Of a stretch of DNA of 64,000 nucleotides, positions 24,497 to 33,759 are shown piece by piece. The position numbers were made by a program, and so were the translations under genes. Source of the DNA: an uncultured Ruminiclostridium sp. (lineage in GTDB: Bacteria > Bacillota > Clostridia > Oscillospirales > Acutalibacteraceae); NCBI GenBank assembly GCA_902490005.1, contig CABUCM010000009.1:1-64000 (forward strand), read 5' to 3'. Positions within the stretch are counted from its first letter, which is position 1, and every line of letters starts with the position of its first letter. Under the pieces are notes generated by a model that was given only the letters and a program-made list of their open reading frames with translations, ran no database searches and was not told the origin of the DNA.

Positions 24497-26557
24497 GTGA
24501 CAACGAGAATCAAGCAATTGAAAGACATAATTGTAAATCAAAAGCTTCAAAAAACGCACCGGAAAAAATGCCCGGTAACGTTCCAAGAGCTTTATAACCG
24601 GGAAGATTCCCCTGTTTGCCGCAAAACAAAAAGGCTTTGCTGGATTTTGGAGAATGAAGAGGCGGTTTTTCTGCCGGATTCCAAAATAGTCCTGATGCGT
24701 ACCTTTTATGATGTTCCCGATGTGTTTGATGGAGAAGAGTGGGAGCGGCTTAGAGGCGAGCGTTTTCTTCATGAGCTGGGCCATGTATCCAATATCTGCC
24801 CTGACTACGGAAGGCTGATTGGAACGGGGCTTGTCCCCGCGCTGGAAGCGGTACGAGGCCGTCAGCGGGAGGGCGCGCTGGCGGAAAGCCAGAAAGCTTT
24901 TTTGGAATGTGAGGAAAAGATTCTGGCCTCGCTGCTTGCCTTTTGCGGCCGGTATGCGGAAAGCCTTCAGCGGGCCGGCGAGCCTCAATTGGCGGATATC
25001 TTCCGGGTTCAAATTCCTTATGGCGCCACCAGCTTTCACGGCGCGCTGCAGTTTTTCCGGCTTTTACATTTTGTCGCTTGGTATGAAGGCGAGTACCATA
25101 TGTGCGTCGGCCGGTTCGATCAATACATGTATCCCTATTTACAGCGGGATTTGAAAAACCGCGCCATAACCAATGAAGAAGCCTTTGAGCTGCTGGAGGA
25201 ATTTTTCTTAACCTTTAATATTGACAGCGACCTGTATCCCGGGGGGCAGCAGGGGGACGACGGCCAGAGCATGATGCTGGGCGGTGTGGACCGGCAGGGG
25301 AACGACGCTTACAATTTGCTTTCCGAATGGTGTCTGAAGGCCTGTGAGGAACTGGCGCTGATTGACCCAAAGATAAATCTTCGCGTCAATGGCTCCACGC
25401 CGGCGGAACGCTACGTAACGGCGACTCAATTGACAAAAATCGGGTTGGGCTTTCCCCAGTATTCCAACGACGACATTGTGATTCCCGCTTTGGTGAACTG
25501 GGGGTATTCCTTGGAAGACGCCAGAGATTATACGGTGGCGGCCTGCTGGGAATTTATTATCCCGGGAAAAGGTATGGAAATCCCCAATATCGGCGCGTTT
25601 TCATTCCCGAGGGTGATTAATGAAACCGTCCGCCGGGATTTAGATTGCTGCAAAAGCTTTGAGGATTTCTTAGACAGCCTGAGAATGCGGATCCAGGAGG
25701 AAGCGGACCGAATCGAAGAATCCGTCCGCAATCTTTATCTGGTGCCGGCGCCGTTTCTGTCTCTTATGATGGAAGGCTGCCTGGAGCGGGCCCAGGATAT
25801 ATCCGAGGGCTGTGTCTACAACAATTACGGGCTTCACGGCACGGGGCTTTCCTGCGGAGCGGATTCCCTGTATGCCTTGAAAACCTACTATTTTGAGGAG
25901 CAAAGGGTAAGACTGTCCGAGCTGCTGCAGGCGGTCTATGATGATTTTGAAGAGGATTCCCCTTACCTGAAGCTGGTGAGAGAAAAAATGCCCCGCATGG
26001 GGGACGGAGAACCGGAGGTGGACCGCTGGGGCGTGTGGCTCCTGGACCAGTTTGCCCAGGCGCTTGCTGGGAAGCGGAACGAGCGGGGCGGGATTTTCCG
26101 GCCCGGGACAGGTTCGGCGATGTTTTACATACAGCACGCGGTTGAAATCAACGCGTCTCCCGACGGCCGGAGAAAAGGGGAGTTCCTCCCGGCGAATTAT
26201 TCGCCAAGCCTGTTTGCCAAGGTGAAGGGGCCGCTGTCGATTATTCAGTCCTTTACCGCGCCGGATCTGAAAAAAACGGCAAACGGCGGGCCGCTGACCC
26301 TGGAATTCCACAATAGCATGTTCCGTTCGGAAACAGGGATTGAAAAGGTGGCGTCTCTTGTGAAGGCGTTCATTGCCATGGGAGGGCACCAGCTTCAGCT
26401 GAACTCTGTCAACGCGGAAACCCTGCGCGACGCGCAAAGCCATCCGGAACGTTATCAGAATTTAATTGTACGGGTTTGGGGCTGGAGCGCTTATTTCGTG
26501 GAGTTGGATAAGATTTATCAAGACCACCTGATCCGAAGAGCGGAATATGTAATGTGA
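24497..26557 (+). CDS. Glycyl radical enzyme (second), function unknown
   Basis: This 686-residue GRE has the radical loop RVWGWSAYF with the radical glycine at G662. Its active-site motif is AACWEFIIPG, with thiyl C350 and the eliminase-type glutamate E352. The Trp between them differs from the Val/Leu of characterised dehydratases and of the first GRE here (CLE). It is shorter than most GREs, mainly at the N-terminus. The start is GTG 24497 with GGGGG nine bases upstream. It heads an operon with its own activase, an Fe-alcohol dehydrogenase and a fucose-isomerase-like enzyme. A dehydratase or C-C/C-X lyase acting on a product of the aldolase pathway is inferred; I cannot name the reaction. 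Confidence 0.9.
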   Translation: MTTRIKQLKDIIVNQKLQKTHRKKCPVTFQELYNREDSPVCRKTKRLCWILENEEAVFLPDSKIVLMRTFYDVPDVFDGEEWERLRGERFLHELGHVSNICPDYGRLIGTGLVPALEAVRGRQREGALAESQKAFLECEEKILASLLAFCGRYAESLQRAGEPQLADIFRVQIPYGATSFHGALQFFRLLHFVAWYEGEYHMCVGRFDQYMYPYLQRDLKNRAITNEEAFELLEEFFLTFNIDSDLYPGGQQGDDGQSMMLGGVDRQGNDAYNLLSEWCLKACEELALIDPKINLRVNGSTPAERYVTATQLTKIGLGFPQYSNDDIVIPALVNWGYSLEDARDYTVAACWEFIIPGKGMEIPNIGAFSFPRVINETVRRDLDCCKSFEDFLDSLRMRIQEEADRIEESVRNLYLVPAPFLSLMMEGCLERAQDISEGCVYNNYGLHGTGLSCGADSLYALKTYYFEEQRVRLSELLQAVYDDFEEDSPYLKLVREKMPRMGDGEPEVDRWGVWLLDQFAQALAGKRNERGGIFRPGTGSAMFYIQHAVEINASPDGRRKGEFLPANYSPSLFAKVKGPLSIIQSFTAPDLKKTANGGPLTLEFHNSMFRSETGIEKVASLVKAFIAMGGHQLQLNSVNAETLRDAQSHPERYQNLIVRVWGWSAYFVELDKIYQDHLIRRAEYVM

Positions 26558-26567
26558 CGGTGAATGT

Positions 26568-27287
26568 ATGAAAACGGGAAAAATCTTTGATATCAAGGAG
26601 TTCGCGGCGTTTGACGGCCCGGGAGTCAGGGTCACCGTTTTCTTCCAGGGCTGCCCCCTGCGGTGCCAGTGGTGCCATAATCCAGAGGGGCTGCCGGCGG
26701 AAGGCGGACGGCGCGTGACTTCGGAGGAATTGGCCGCAATGGTCAGGCGCTACCAGAGATTCTGGAAAATTTGCGAGGGCGGGGTTACTTTTTCCGGCGG
26801 AGAGCCGCTTTTGCAGGCGGATTTCCTCTGCGAAACCATGAAAAGCCTTCCTGACATCCATAAGACCATCGAAACCTCTATGTGCGTTCCCGAGGCGGAT
26901 TTTCAGCGGGCGGCGGAATTGGCGGATTTTTTGTACGTGGATTTCAAACTGTACGACCCGGTTCAGCACCGCCGGTATACCGGCGCGGATAACCGTCTGG
27001 TTTTCCGGAACCTGGCGTGGCTTTCCCAAAGCGGCTTTTCCTATACGGTGCGGGTTCCGCTGATCCCGGGGGTAACGGATACCGAAGAGAATTTGGAGCG
27101 GATTTCCGGATATTTATCAAAGTTTTCACCGGCGCCCCGGGTAGAGCTGCTGCCCTACAACGAATTCACCAAAGCGAAATACGATCAATTGGGGATTCCC
27201 TATCAGCCTGATTTTCAGCCGGCCCGTCCGGTCCGCGCCGACAGCGGTGTTTTTTTGAAAAAAGGCGTTCCGTGTACAGTAATGTAA
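26568..27287 (+). CDS. Glycyl radical enzyme activase, short form (radical SAM)
   Basis: This 239-residue activase of the preceding GRE has the cluster motif C29-x3-C33-x2-C36 (CPLRCQWC) and FSGGEP, and a compact barrel. It lacks the ferredoxin-like double-cluster insert present in the activase at 1299-2198, so it resembles PflA in size. The start ATG 26568 lies ten bases after the GRE stop; the RBS is weak (gtgacggtga), which suggests coupling. Dedicated pairing with the upstream GRE is inferred from gene order. Confidence 0.92.
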   Translation: MKTGKIFDIKEFAAFDGPGVRVTVFFQGCPLRCQWCHNPEGLPAEGGRRVTSEELAAMVRRYQRFWKICEGGVTFSGGEPLLQADFLCETMKSLPDIHKTIETSMCVPEADFQRAAELADFLYVDFKLYDPVQHRRYTGADNRLVFRNLAWLSQSGFSYTVRVPLIPGVTDTEENLERISGYLSKFSPAPRVELLPYNEFTKAKYDQLGIPYQPDFQPARPVRADSGVFLKKGVPCTVM

Positions 27288-27324
27288 AATTTAAATATGA
27301 AAAACAAAATTAAGGAGTGAGCAC

Positions 27325-28494
27325 ATGCAAAATTTTATTTTCTACAATCCCACCGAGATTATTTTCGGACGTGGGCAGGAAGCTCTGGCGGGAGCAAAGT
27401 GCAAGGAGTGGTCAGATAAGGTCCTGATCCTGTACGGCGGCGGAAGCGCCGAAAAAAGCGGCCTTTTGGGCAGGGGTCGCGCTTCCCTGGCTGACGCCGG
27501 CGTAAGCTATGTGGAACTGGGCGGGGTAAAGCCCAATCCCAGGATCAGCCTGGCCCGCAAGGCCATTGAGCTTTGCCGCCAGGAAAAAGTCGGCCTGATT
27601 TTAGCGGTAGGCGGCGGAAGCGTCATTGACACCGCGAAAGCTACCGCCATCGGCGCTTGCTATGACGGGGACGTGTGGGATTTCTATGAAAAGACCGCTG
27701 CCCCTCAGAAGGCGATTCCCATCGGAACCATTTTGACCATTCCGGCTGCGGGAAGCGAATCCAGCGATTCTTCCGTTATGACCAATGAAGAGATCGACCA
27801 TAAGCGTTCCTGCGACAGCAGATTGCTTTACCCCAAGTTCTCCATTTTGAACCCGGAGCTTACCTTTACCATGCCAAAGTACCAGATCGCCTGCGGCTGT
27901 GTGGATATTATGGCGCACGTAATGGAACGCTATTTCACCAACGAGCCGTATAACGGGGCCACCGACCGTATGGCGGAGGGCATTCTGAAGACGATGGTCA
28001 AGTTCGCGCCTAAGGCTTTGGAAAATCCCGAGTGCTACGACATACGCGCGGAGATCATGTGGGCCGGCACCTTGGCGCACAACAATTTGATCGGCTGCGG
28101 ACGTTCCGCGGACTGGGCGAGCCATCCCATTGAACATGAGCTAAGCACAGAATACGATATCGCCCATGGCGGCGGCCTGGCGATGATCATCCCCGCTTGG
28201 ATGAAGTATATCTACAAAAAGAGGCTGCCTCAGTTCCTGCGCTACGCGTCTGAGGTTTGGCATGTGGAATACGACAAAGAGAATCCGGAAGCCATGGCAA
28301 TGGAGGGAATCCTGAGAACCCAGAAGTTTTTCGAATCCTTAAATTTGCCCACCACCCTGACTGCGGCGGGCCTGCCCACAGATAATTTCCGTATGCTGGC
28401 GGAACGCTGTGACAGAAACGAGTTGGGAAAAGTCGGGCATTTTGTCCTGCTGGATACGGATGACGTAGAAAAAATTTATCAGCTGGCGGTTTAA
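27325..28494 (+). CDS. Iron-containing alcohol dehydrogenase (butanol dehydrogenase-like)
   Basis: This 389-residue group III dehydrogenase reduces an aldehyde or ketone with NAD(P)H. It has the nucleotide motif GGGSVIDTAKA. The metal ligands are spread over CGCVDIMAHVMERYF (Asp, His) and SHPIEHELSTEYDIAHGG (His, His). The RBS is AAGGAG upstream of ATG 27325. In GRE pathways such enzymes commonly reduce the aldehyde made by the GRE or prepare its diol substrate. It is only distantly related to the second Fe-alcohol dehydrogenase at 47266. Confidence 0.93.
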   Translation: MQNFIFYNPTEIIFGRGQEALAGAKCKEWSDKVLILYGGGSAEKSGLLGRGRASLADAGVSYVELGGVKPNPRISLARKAIELCRQEKVGLILAVGGGSVIDTAKATAIGACYDGDVWDFYEKTAAPQKAIPIGTILTIPAAGSESSDSSVMTNEEIDHKRSCDSRLLYPKFSILNPELTFTMPKYQIACGCVDIMAHVMERYFTNEPYNGATDRMAEGILKTMVKFAPKALENPECYDIRAEIMWAGTLAHNNLIGCGRSADWASHPIEHELSTEYDIAHGGGLAMIIPAWMKYIYKKRLPQFLRYASEVWHVEYDKENPEAMAMEGILRTQKFFESLNLPTTLTAAGLPTDNFRMLAERCDRNELGKVGHFVLLDTDDVEKIYQLAV

Positions 28495-28519
28495 AATTAT
28501 ATATAAGGAGGCAAAGAAA

Positions 28520-29944
28520 GTGAAAAAAGAAACCATCAAAATTGGCTATGCGCCTACCAGACGGGATTGCTTTACCCACCCGGAGGCGGCTGAAATGCGG
28601 GAGCAGATCAAGAAAACCGTATCAGCCTGGGGAGCGGAACTGGTGGACATCGAGGGAATCAACGAGGAAGGCATGCTGATCGCTCCGGATGATATCCCCA
28701 AGGCGGTGAAGATTTTTAAGGAAGCGGATGTAGACGGTATTTTTATTGCCGAATGCAATTTCGGCGCGGAATCCATGGTGGCCCGCGTGGCGGCGGAGAT
28801 CAAAAAGCCCGTTTTGCTGTGGGGCCCCAGGGACGGCATGCCGGTCCCCGGCGAGGACAGAACCAGAGACACCCAGTGCGGCTTGTTCGCCACCGGAAAG
28901 GTGCTAAGACGGTTTAATGTTCCATTTACTTATTTGGTCAACAGCAAATTGACCGACGAATCCTTTGAGCGGGGCTATAAATCCTTTGTAGCCGTGTGCT
29001 CTGTGGTGAAGAATTTTAAAAAGACCAGAGTGCTTCAGATCAGCGTCCGGCCGGAGCCGTTCTGGACCGTGATGTATAACGAGGGCGAGCTTTTGGAGAA
29101 GTATGGTATCCAGGTATACCCTGTCACTTTGCAGGATGTGCGGGACTACATCGATTTTCTCATCAGCTCTGACAGCGCCGGCGTGAAAGAGGCCGTGGCC
29201 GACTACCATGCCCGTTTGGACTGCTCCGCCTTATCGGAGAGCCAATTGGTTAATATGGCGCGCCTGCAGGTGGCCATTAAGGATTTGTGCGGCCTGCATG
29301 GGTGCAATTCCGTGGCGATCCACTGCTGGGGCCCGATGCAGAAGCTGCTGGGCGCCGCTTCCTGCACCATCAACGGCATCTTGACCGAGCAGGGAATCCC
29401 CGTGGCCTGCGAAACCGATATCCACGGCGCCATCACCTCGATCCTGCTTCAGTCCGCGGTGCTGTGCACCAAGTCTATCTATTTTGCGGATCTGACCATC
29501 CGTCATCCGGAAAACGACAACGCGGAGCTTCTCTGGCACTGCGGCAATTTCCCGCCCTCTTTGGCGGCGGATCCCGGCAAGTGCGAGATTAAGCCCTTGT
29601 GTCAGGATCTGGGCCCGATGCCCAGCCAGAGCCATTGGGAAATCCGCCATGGCGACATGACCGTTTGCCGCTTTGACGGCGACCACGGGGAGTATCAGCT
29701 CATGATCGGACAGGGAAAAGGCGTGGACGGCCCGGTGACAAAGGGCACCTACAGCTGGTTTGAGGTGAATGATTGGCCGCTGTGGGAGGAGCACCTGGTA
29801 ACAGGTCCGTACATTCACCACTGCGCGGGCGTTCACGCGAAAGTCGCTCACGTTTTGTACGAGGCATGCAAGTATTTGGGGATCAAGGCAGACCCGATTT
29901 CACCTACCGCCGAGGAGCTCCAGGCTTATTGGAGAGGAAACTAA
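28520..29944 (+). CDS. L-fucose/L-arabinose isomerase-like protein
   Basis: This 474-residue protein of the FucI/AraA-like fold has an N-terminal alpha/beta domain (IDIEGINEEG, EADVDGIFIAECNFGAE). The C-terminal active region has CETDIHGAITS (Glu and Asp metal ligands) and HHCAGVHAKVAHV (His ligand). It is shorter than true FucI (about 590 residues), so the substrate probably differs. Such enzymes interconvert an aldose and a ketose using a divalent metal. AAGGAGG precedes the start, which the codons place at GTG 28520. It is the last gene before the LacI gene, which has its own promoter. With kinases and aldolase nearby it is the likely entry enzyme of the pathway. Confidence 0.85.
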   Translation: MKKETIKIGYAPTRRDCFTHPEAAEMREQIKKTVSAWGAELVDIEGINEEGMLIAPDDIPKAVKIFKEADVDGIFIAECNFGAESMVARVAAEIKKPVLLWGPRDGMPVPGEDRTRDTQCGLFATGKVLRRFNVPFTYLVNSKLTDESFERGYKSFVAVCSVVKNFKKTRVLQISVRPEPFWTVMYNEGELLEKYGIQVYPVTLQDVRDYIDFLISSDSAGVKEAVADYHARLDCSALSESQLVNMARLQVAIKDLCGLHGCNSVAIHCWGPMQKLLGAASCTINGILTEQGIPVACETDIHGAITSILLQSAVLCTKSIYFADLTIRHPENDNAELLWHCGNFPPSLAADPGKCEIKPLCQDLGPMPSQSHWEIRHGDMTVCRFDGDHGEYQLMIGQGKGVDGPVTKGTYSWFEVNDWPLWEEHLVTGPYIHHCAGVHAKVAHVLYEACKYLGIKADPISPTAEELQAYWRGN

Positions 29945-29975
29945 CGGTATCGCCCGAGGAAATTAGCTTTATCAA

Positions 29976-30004
29976 TTGATTAGATAAATCACAAATGATA
30001 TACT
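29976..30004 (+). promoter_or_regulatory. Sigma-A promoter of the LacI-type gene and downstream genes
   Basis: TTGATT (29976-29981), a 17-base spacer and TATACT (29999-30004). The start site would be near 30011. Confidence 0.65.
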
Positions 30005-30016
30005 ATATATTAATTA

Positions 30017-30028
30017 GAAAGCGGTTTC
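30017..30028. promoter_or_regulatory. LacI/CcpA-type operator (cre-like)
   Basis: GAAAGCGGTTTC is a near-palindrome around a central CG, matching most of the CcpA/LacI-family consensus. It lies just after the start site, so the LacI protein may regulate itself, or CcpA may repress the unit. Confidence 0.5.
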
Positions 30029-30073
30029 CTTAAAATATTGATGAGGGCGAGGTGTCTCCGGGACGGAAGAGCC

Positions 30074-31087
30074 ATGGGAAAGAAATACAGAACGCAAGTG
30101 ACAATGAAAGATATTGCTTTAAAAACGGGATACTCTGTCAACACCGTTTCCTTGACATTAAAGGGAGCGGAAGCTGTAACAGAGGAAACGAAAGCTAAGA
30201 TCCTGAAAGCCGCGGATGAACTTGGCTATATCGGTAACTCTGTTGCAAGTTCGATGCGATCCGGTTATACGAAGAATATCGCGATGCTTGTAGGCGATGT
30301 TGCAAACCCATATTTCGCTCAAATCATTAAGCAAGGCGTTAGCGTTCTCAGTAAGCGCGGCTATAATGTCATGGTCTATAATACGGACGAGCGGGACGAT
30401 TTTGAACGCAAGTGCATTCGTTCCGCCATCCGGCAAAATGTGGATGGAATTTTATTCTGTCCCATGAGCCGCTATGATAAAAATATTAATCTTCTCCTGC
30501 AGTCCAGAGTGCCTTTTGTGGTTTTTGGAGGGCTGCTGGAGGATAAAAGAATTAATATGGTGTCCTTGGACGATGTCAAGGGCGGCTATTTAGCGACAAA
30601 GTATCTGCTGGAACAAGGACACAGAAAGCTGGTTTTTGTCAACGCGCCGGAATCAGCTTTGGGCTCCATAGAACGTTTGGAGGGCTTTAAACAGGCGTTG
30701 GCGGAATATGGGATCCCTTATCAGCCGGAAAACGTGCTGGAATTCCGGTTTACGCTACAGGAAAATAACGGCTGGGAAGAGATCAAATACGCTCTTTCAC
30801 AGCGCCTGGAATATACCGGCGTGGTGGCGTTCAGCGATATGATCGCCATGCGCTTGATTCAGCTTTTTCAAAGCGAAAGCTTTCGGCAGAAGAAAATCAC
30901 CCAAGCGGACATTGTGGGGTTCGATAACTCCCTGCAGATGTTCCCGCTGTCCGTGAATTTTCCCAGCGTAAGCTTTTCAGAACTGGATATGTCCGTAGTG
31001 GCCCCGCAGATGCTGTTGGATATGTTAGAAAGAGATATTTATACACCGAGACAAATTGTGCTCGACGTAAAACTATACCGACATTGA
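30074..31087 (+). CDS. LacI-family transcription regulator
   Basis: This 337-residue repressor has an N-terminal helix-turn-helix and hinge (VTMKDIALKTGYSVNTVSLTL, KILKAADELGYIGNSVASSM). A periplasmic-binding-protein-like sensor domain follows (IAMLVGDVANPYFAQIIKQG, VAFSDMIAMRLIQLF). ATG 30074 gives the standard LacI N-terminus; an in-frame ATG at 30038 would add 12 residues and lacks a better RBS. It is the first gene of a unit with DUF4867, two kinases and a reductase. It is the likely regulator of both this unit and the aldolase/GRE divergon; its effector should be an intermediate of the pathway. Confidence 0.92.
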   Translation: MGKKYRTQVTMKDIALKTGYSVNTVSLTLKGAEAVTEETKAKILKAADELGYIGNSVASSMRSGYTKNIAMLVGDVANPYFAQIIKQGVSVLSKRGYNVMVYNTDERDDFERKCIRSAIRQNVDGILFCPMSRYDKNINLLLQSRVPFVVFGGLLEDKRINMVSLDDVKGGYLATKYLLEQGHRKLVFVNAPESALGSIERLEGFKQALAEYGIPYQPENVLEFRFTLQENNGWEEIKYALSQRLEYTGVVAFSDMIAMRLIQLFQSESFRQKKITQADIVGFDNSLQMFPLSVNFPSVSFSELDMSVVAPQMLLDMLERDIYTPRQIVLDVKLYRH

Positions 31088-31097
31088 GGAGAAACTT

Positions 31098-31745
31098 ATG
31101 AGTGAACTATATACGGTCCAAGATCCGCGGTTCCAGCGTTACGGCCGTGTGATAAACGGCTATCAGGTTGAGGATATTTGCGAGGCCGCCGGCAGGATTC
31201 CCATGCCAGGGGAGGGCGTTGCCTATGAACGTTCCATTCCGGCGCTGGAGGCGACCGAAACCTTCCGTAAGCTGGAAAAATGGTTCGGCGGGGAAGCCCG
31301 GTGGCAGGGCGGCCTATGCTGGGGCGATAATCACAAGATGAACGCGGTGGAGTATCACCGCAGCAGCGAGATTAATATTGCCGTCACAGATATGGTCCTG
31401 ATGCTGGGTGACCGGAGAGACGTGAGGGATAACCGCTATGACGCTTCCAAACTGGAGTTTTTCCAGATCCCCAAAGGGACGGTGGTGGAATTATACGCCA
31501 CAACCCTGCATTTCGCGCCCTGTACAGTGAATCCCGCCGGCTTCCGGGCAATTGTTATTTTGCCGCAAGGCACCAACGCGCCGCTGTCTGCCGAAACCAA
31601 AAAAGCGGTTTCTTCCGCCAAAGGAGAAGACCGCCTTCTTTTTGCCAGAGACAAGTGGATGATCGCCCACGCGGACTGCGGGGATGCCCAGAACGACATC
31701 GCGTTTGTGGGAATCTCCGGAGAAAACCCGGAATATCAGGGATAA
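31098..31745 (+). CDS. DUF4867-family protein
   Basis: This 215-residue cytoplasmic protein has no signal or membrane segment. It resembles the DUF4867 family, whose members occur beside sugar isomerases, PfkB kinases and aldolases in Firmicutes (from memory of the family, not searched). The beta-rich centre with YHRSSEINIAVTD and KGTVVELYATTLHFAPC looks cupin-like, so a metal-dependent isomerase of a sugar or uronate is possible. GAGGAGAAACTT precedes ATG 31098, ten bases after the LacI gene. Function unknown. Confidence 0.7.
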   Translation: MSELYTVQDPRFQRYGRVINGYQVEDICEAAGRIPMPGEGVAYERSIPALEATETFRKLEKWFGGEARWQGGLCWGDNHKMNAVEYHRSSEINIAVTDMVLMLGDRRDVRDNRYDASKLEFFQIPKGTVVELYATTLHFAPCTVNPAGFRAIVILPQGTNAPLSAETKKAVSSAKGEDRLLFARDKWMIAHADCGDAQNDIAFVGISGENPEYQG

Positions 31746-31797
31746 TGGGAAGAACCATAATTTTTTCAATTATGAAACAACCAGGAGTGAAACTCAT

Positions 31798-32760
31798 ATG
31801 AGTATTGACGTAGTAGGCGTCGGCTATCCCGTTGTGGATTGCCTGGCGAGAATTCCGTTTTTCCCGGAAAAGGATGGGCTGGTCCATATGGACGACTGCA
31901 GCTGGCAGGGCGGCGGTATGGTTTCCACAGGCTTGATTGCGGCGTCTGTTCTAGGGGCCTCCGCCGGGATGGTCGGCGTGGTCGGAGACGACCAGTACGG
32001 CCGGTTCTGCCTTTATGATTTTGAGCGGAACGGGGTGGATACCAGCCACATGGTTATGGATTATGGGGCCACCACCAATTTCGCCATTGTTTTATCCGAG
32101 AAAAACTGCAGAAGCTTTCTTTCCCGGGATGGAAACCGCAGAGAATTGCAGCCTGAGGAGCTGGACGCCCAATACATTGCCCAGGCAAAGTATTTGCTGG
32201 TGACGGAAATGGATGCCGCAAGTGTGGCCGCCTGCCAAATTGCCCATGAAAACGGGGTCAAAGTGGTGATTGACGCTGATATTTTCGATCAAAGAACGGT
32301 GGATCACCTGGATTTGATCGACGTGTTCATCGCGTCTCAGATTTTTTATGAGGAAATGTTCCAAGAGGGAAGCATCTGCGAAAACTGCCGGAAAATCTGC
32401 GGAATGGGGCCTGAAATCGCCATCATCACCCTGGGCGACAAAGGTTGCGCCGGCATATTCCGGGGAGAATATATCCAGGCCCCCTCTTTTGACAGCATCC
32501 AGGTGGTGGATACCACTGGGGCGGGGGATGTATTCCACGGGGCGTTTATTTACGGCCTGCTCCAGAATTGGAGCGGAACCGTAATCGCCAGGTTTGCCAA
32601 CGCGGTAGCGGCGATCAAGTGCACCCGTTTAGGCGGGCGCGCGGGGATTCCCAATTTGGAAACCGTGGAAAAACATTTAGCGACAGGGGTTATTGAACAG
32701 GGATTTTTAGAGAAAAGAGCAGAGATGTACCGTGAAGGGCTTGTCACAGAGGCGGGCTAA
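31798..32760 (+). CDS. PfkB-family carbohydrate kinase
   Basis: This 320-residue ribokinase/PfkB-type kinase ends with DTTGAGDVFHGAFIYGL, which holds the anion hole and catalytic Asp. It has the N-terminal Gly-rich GGGMVSTGLIAASVLGA, the sugar-binding side of the fold. The true start is ATG 31798 with AGGAG upstream; the open frame extends back to 31684 but overlaps the DUF4867 gene there. It is one of two different PfkB kinases in tandem; one should phosphorylate the ketose made by the isomerase. Substrate unknown. Confidence 0.92.
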   Translation: MSIDVVGVGYPVVDCLARIPFFPEKDGLVHMDDCSWQGGGMVSTGLIAASVLGASAGMVGVVGDDQYGRFCLYDFERNGVDTSHMVMDYGATTNFAIVLSEKNCRSFLSRDGNRRELQPEELDAQYIAQAKYLLVTEMDAASVAACQIAHENGVKVVIDADIFDQRTVDHLDLIDVFIASQIFYEEMFQEGSICENCRKICGMGPEIAIITLGDKGCAGIFRGEYIQAPSFDSIQVVDTTGAGDVFHGAFIYGLLQNWSGTVIARFANAVAAIKCTRLGGRAGIPNLETVEKHLATGVIEQGFLEKRAEMYREGLVTEAG

Positions 32761-32790
32761 ACGGTTTTCAATTGCAAAAGGAGAAGCTTC

Positions 32791-33759
32791 ATGCCAAATT
32801 ATGATGTCGTATGTCTTGGCATGGCAGTGTGTGATATCCTGGCAGGACCGGTGGATGCCAGTATATTTGACAGAGATACCACCAAAGTCCCTTCTATTGA
32901 AATGAGATCGGGCGGCGACGCCATGACGCAGGCTGTTATCAGCTCGCGCCTGGGCTGCAAAACCGCCCTAGCCTCTAAGGTGGGAAACGACGCCTATGGC
33001 AGGTTTTTACTGGATACCCTGACGGCGGAAGGCATAGGCCATTCCCATATGCGAATCGGGGAAGACGGTATCGATACGGCGGTATCTATTGTCCTGGTGG
33101 GGAATGATGGACAGCGTTCATTTATTGCGTCCAAGGGGCTTAACAACATAACCTTGTGCCTGGAAGATTTAGATATGGATCTGATCTGCGGCGCGAACTT
33201 CCTGAGCTATGGAAGCTTGTGCTTTATGAAATCCCTGGATCCCGTTGTGGGAGAAGCCGTATTCAGGGAAGCCAGGAGGCACGGGGTCAAAGTGGTGGCG
33301 GACTGCTGCGCCAACGTTTATCATTATCCGCCGGAAGTGATTCTTAACACACTGTCTCAGATCGATTATTTCGTTCCCAGCGAGGAAGAGGCGTTTGGCC
33401 TCACCCAGCAGGCGGAGCCGAGGAAGATGGCCCAGGCGCTGTTTGATTACGGCTGTAAAAACCTGATTATCAAGCTGGGGACAAAAGGCTGCTATGTGAA
33501 ATCTCCTGAACTGGAAGGGCTCATGCCGGCGTTTTCTGTAGACAAGGTGGTGGATACCACCGGGGCGGGCGATAATTTTGTAGGCGGCTTGCTGTCGGCG
33601 CTGAACAGAGGGCTGAACCTGGTAAAAGCGGTTCAGTTCGCACAGGCGGCCGCCGCCGTTAGTATCCAGGAGGTTGGGGCTACCAAGGCGGTGCGCTCCA
33701 GAGGCCAAGTGGATGAATTTTTAAAAACACAAATAACGGAAGGAGTCTTCAAAAGATGA
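32791..33759 (+). CDS. PfkB-family carbohydrate kinase (second)
   Basis: This 322-residue kinase has N-terminal GGDAMTQAVISSRLGCKTAL and the C-terminal catalytic motif DTTGAGDNFVGGLLSAL. AAAGGAG precedes ATG 32791. It is clearly diverged from the preceding kinase, so a duplicate with the same job is unlikely. Two phosphorylations, giving a bisphosphate for the class II aldolase as in tagatose catabolism, would fit; two alternative sugars is the other option. Its stop overlaps the next start (ATGA). Confidence 0.92.
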   Translation: MPNYDVVCLGMAVCDILAGPVDASIFDRDTTKVPSIEMRSGGDAMTQAVISSRLGCKTALASKVGNDAYGRFLLDTLTAEGIGHSHMRIGEDGIDTAVSIVLVGNDGQRSFIASKGLNNITLCLEDLDMDLICGANFLSYGSLCFMKSLDPVVGEAVFREARRHGVKVVADCCANVYHYPPEVILNTLSQIDYFVPSEEEAFGLTQQAEPRKMAQALFDYGCKNLIIKLGTKGCYVKSPELEGLMPAFSVDKVVDTTGAGDNFVGGLLSALNRGLNLVKAVQFAQAAAAVSIQEVGATKAVRSRGQVDEFLKTQITEGVFKR

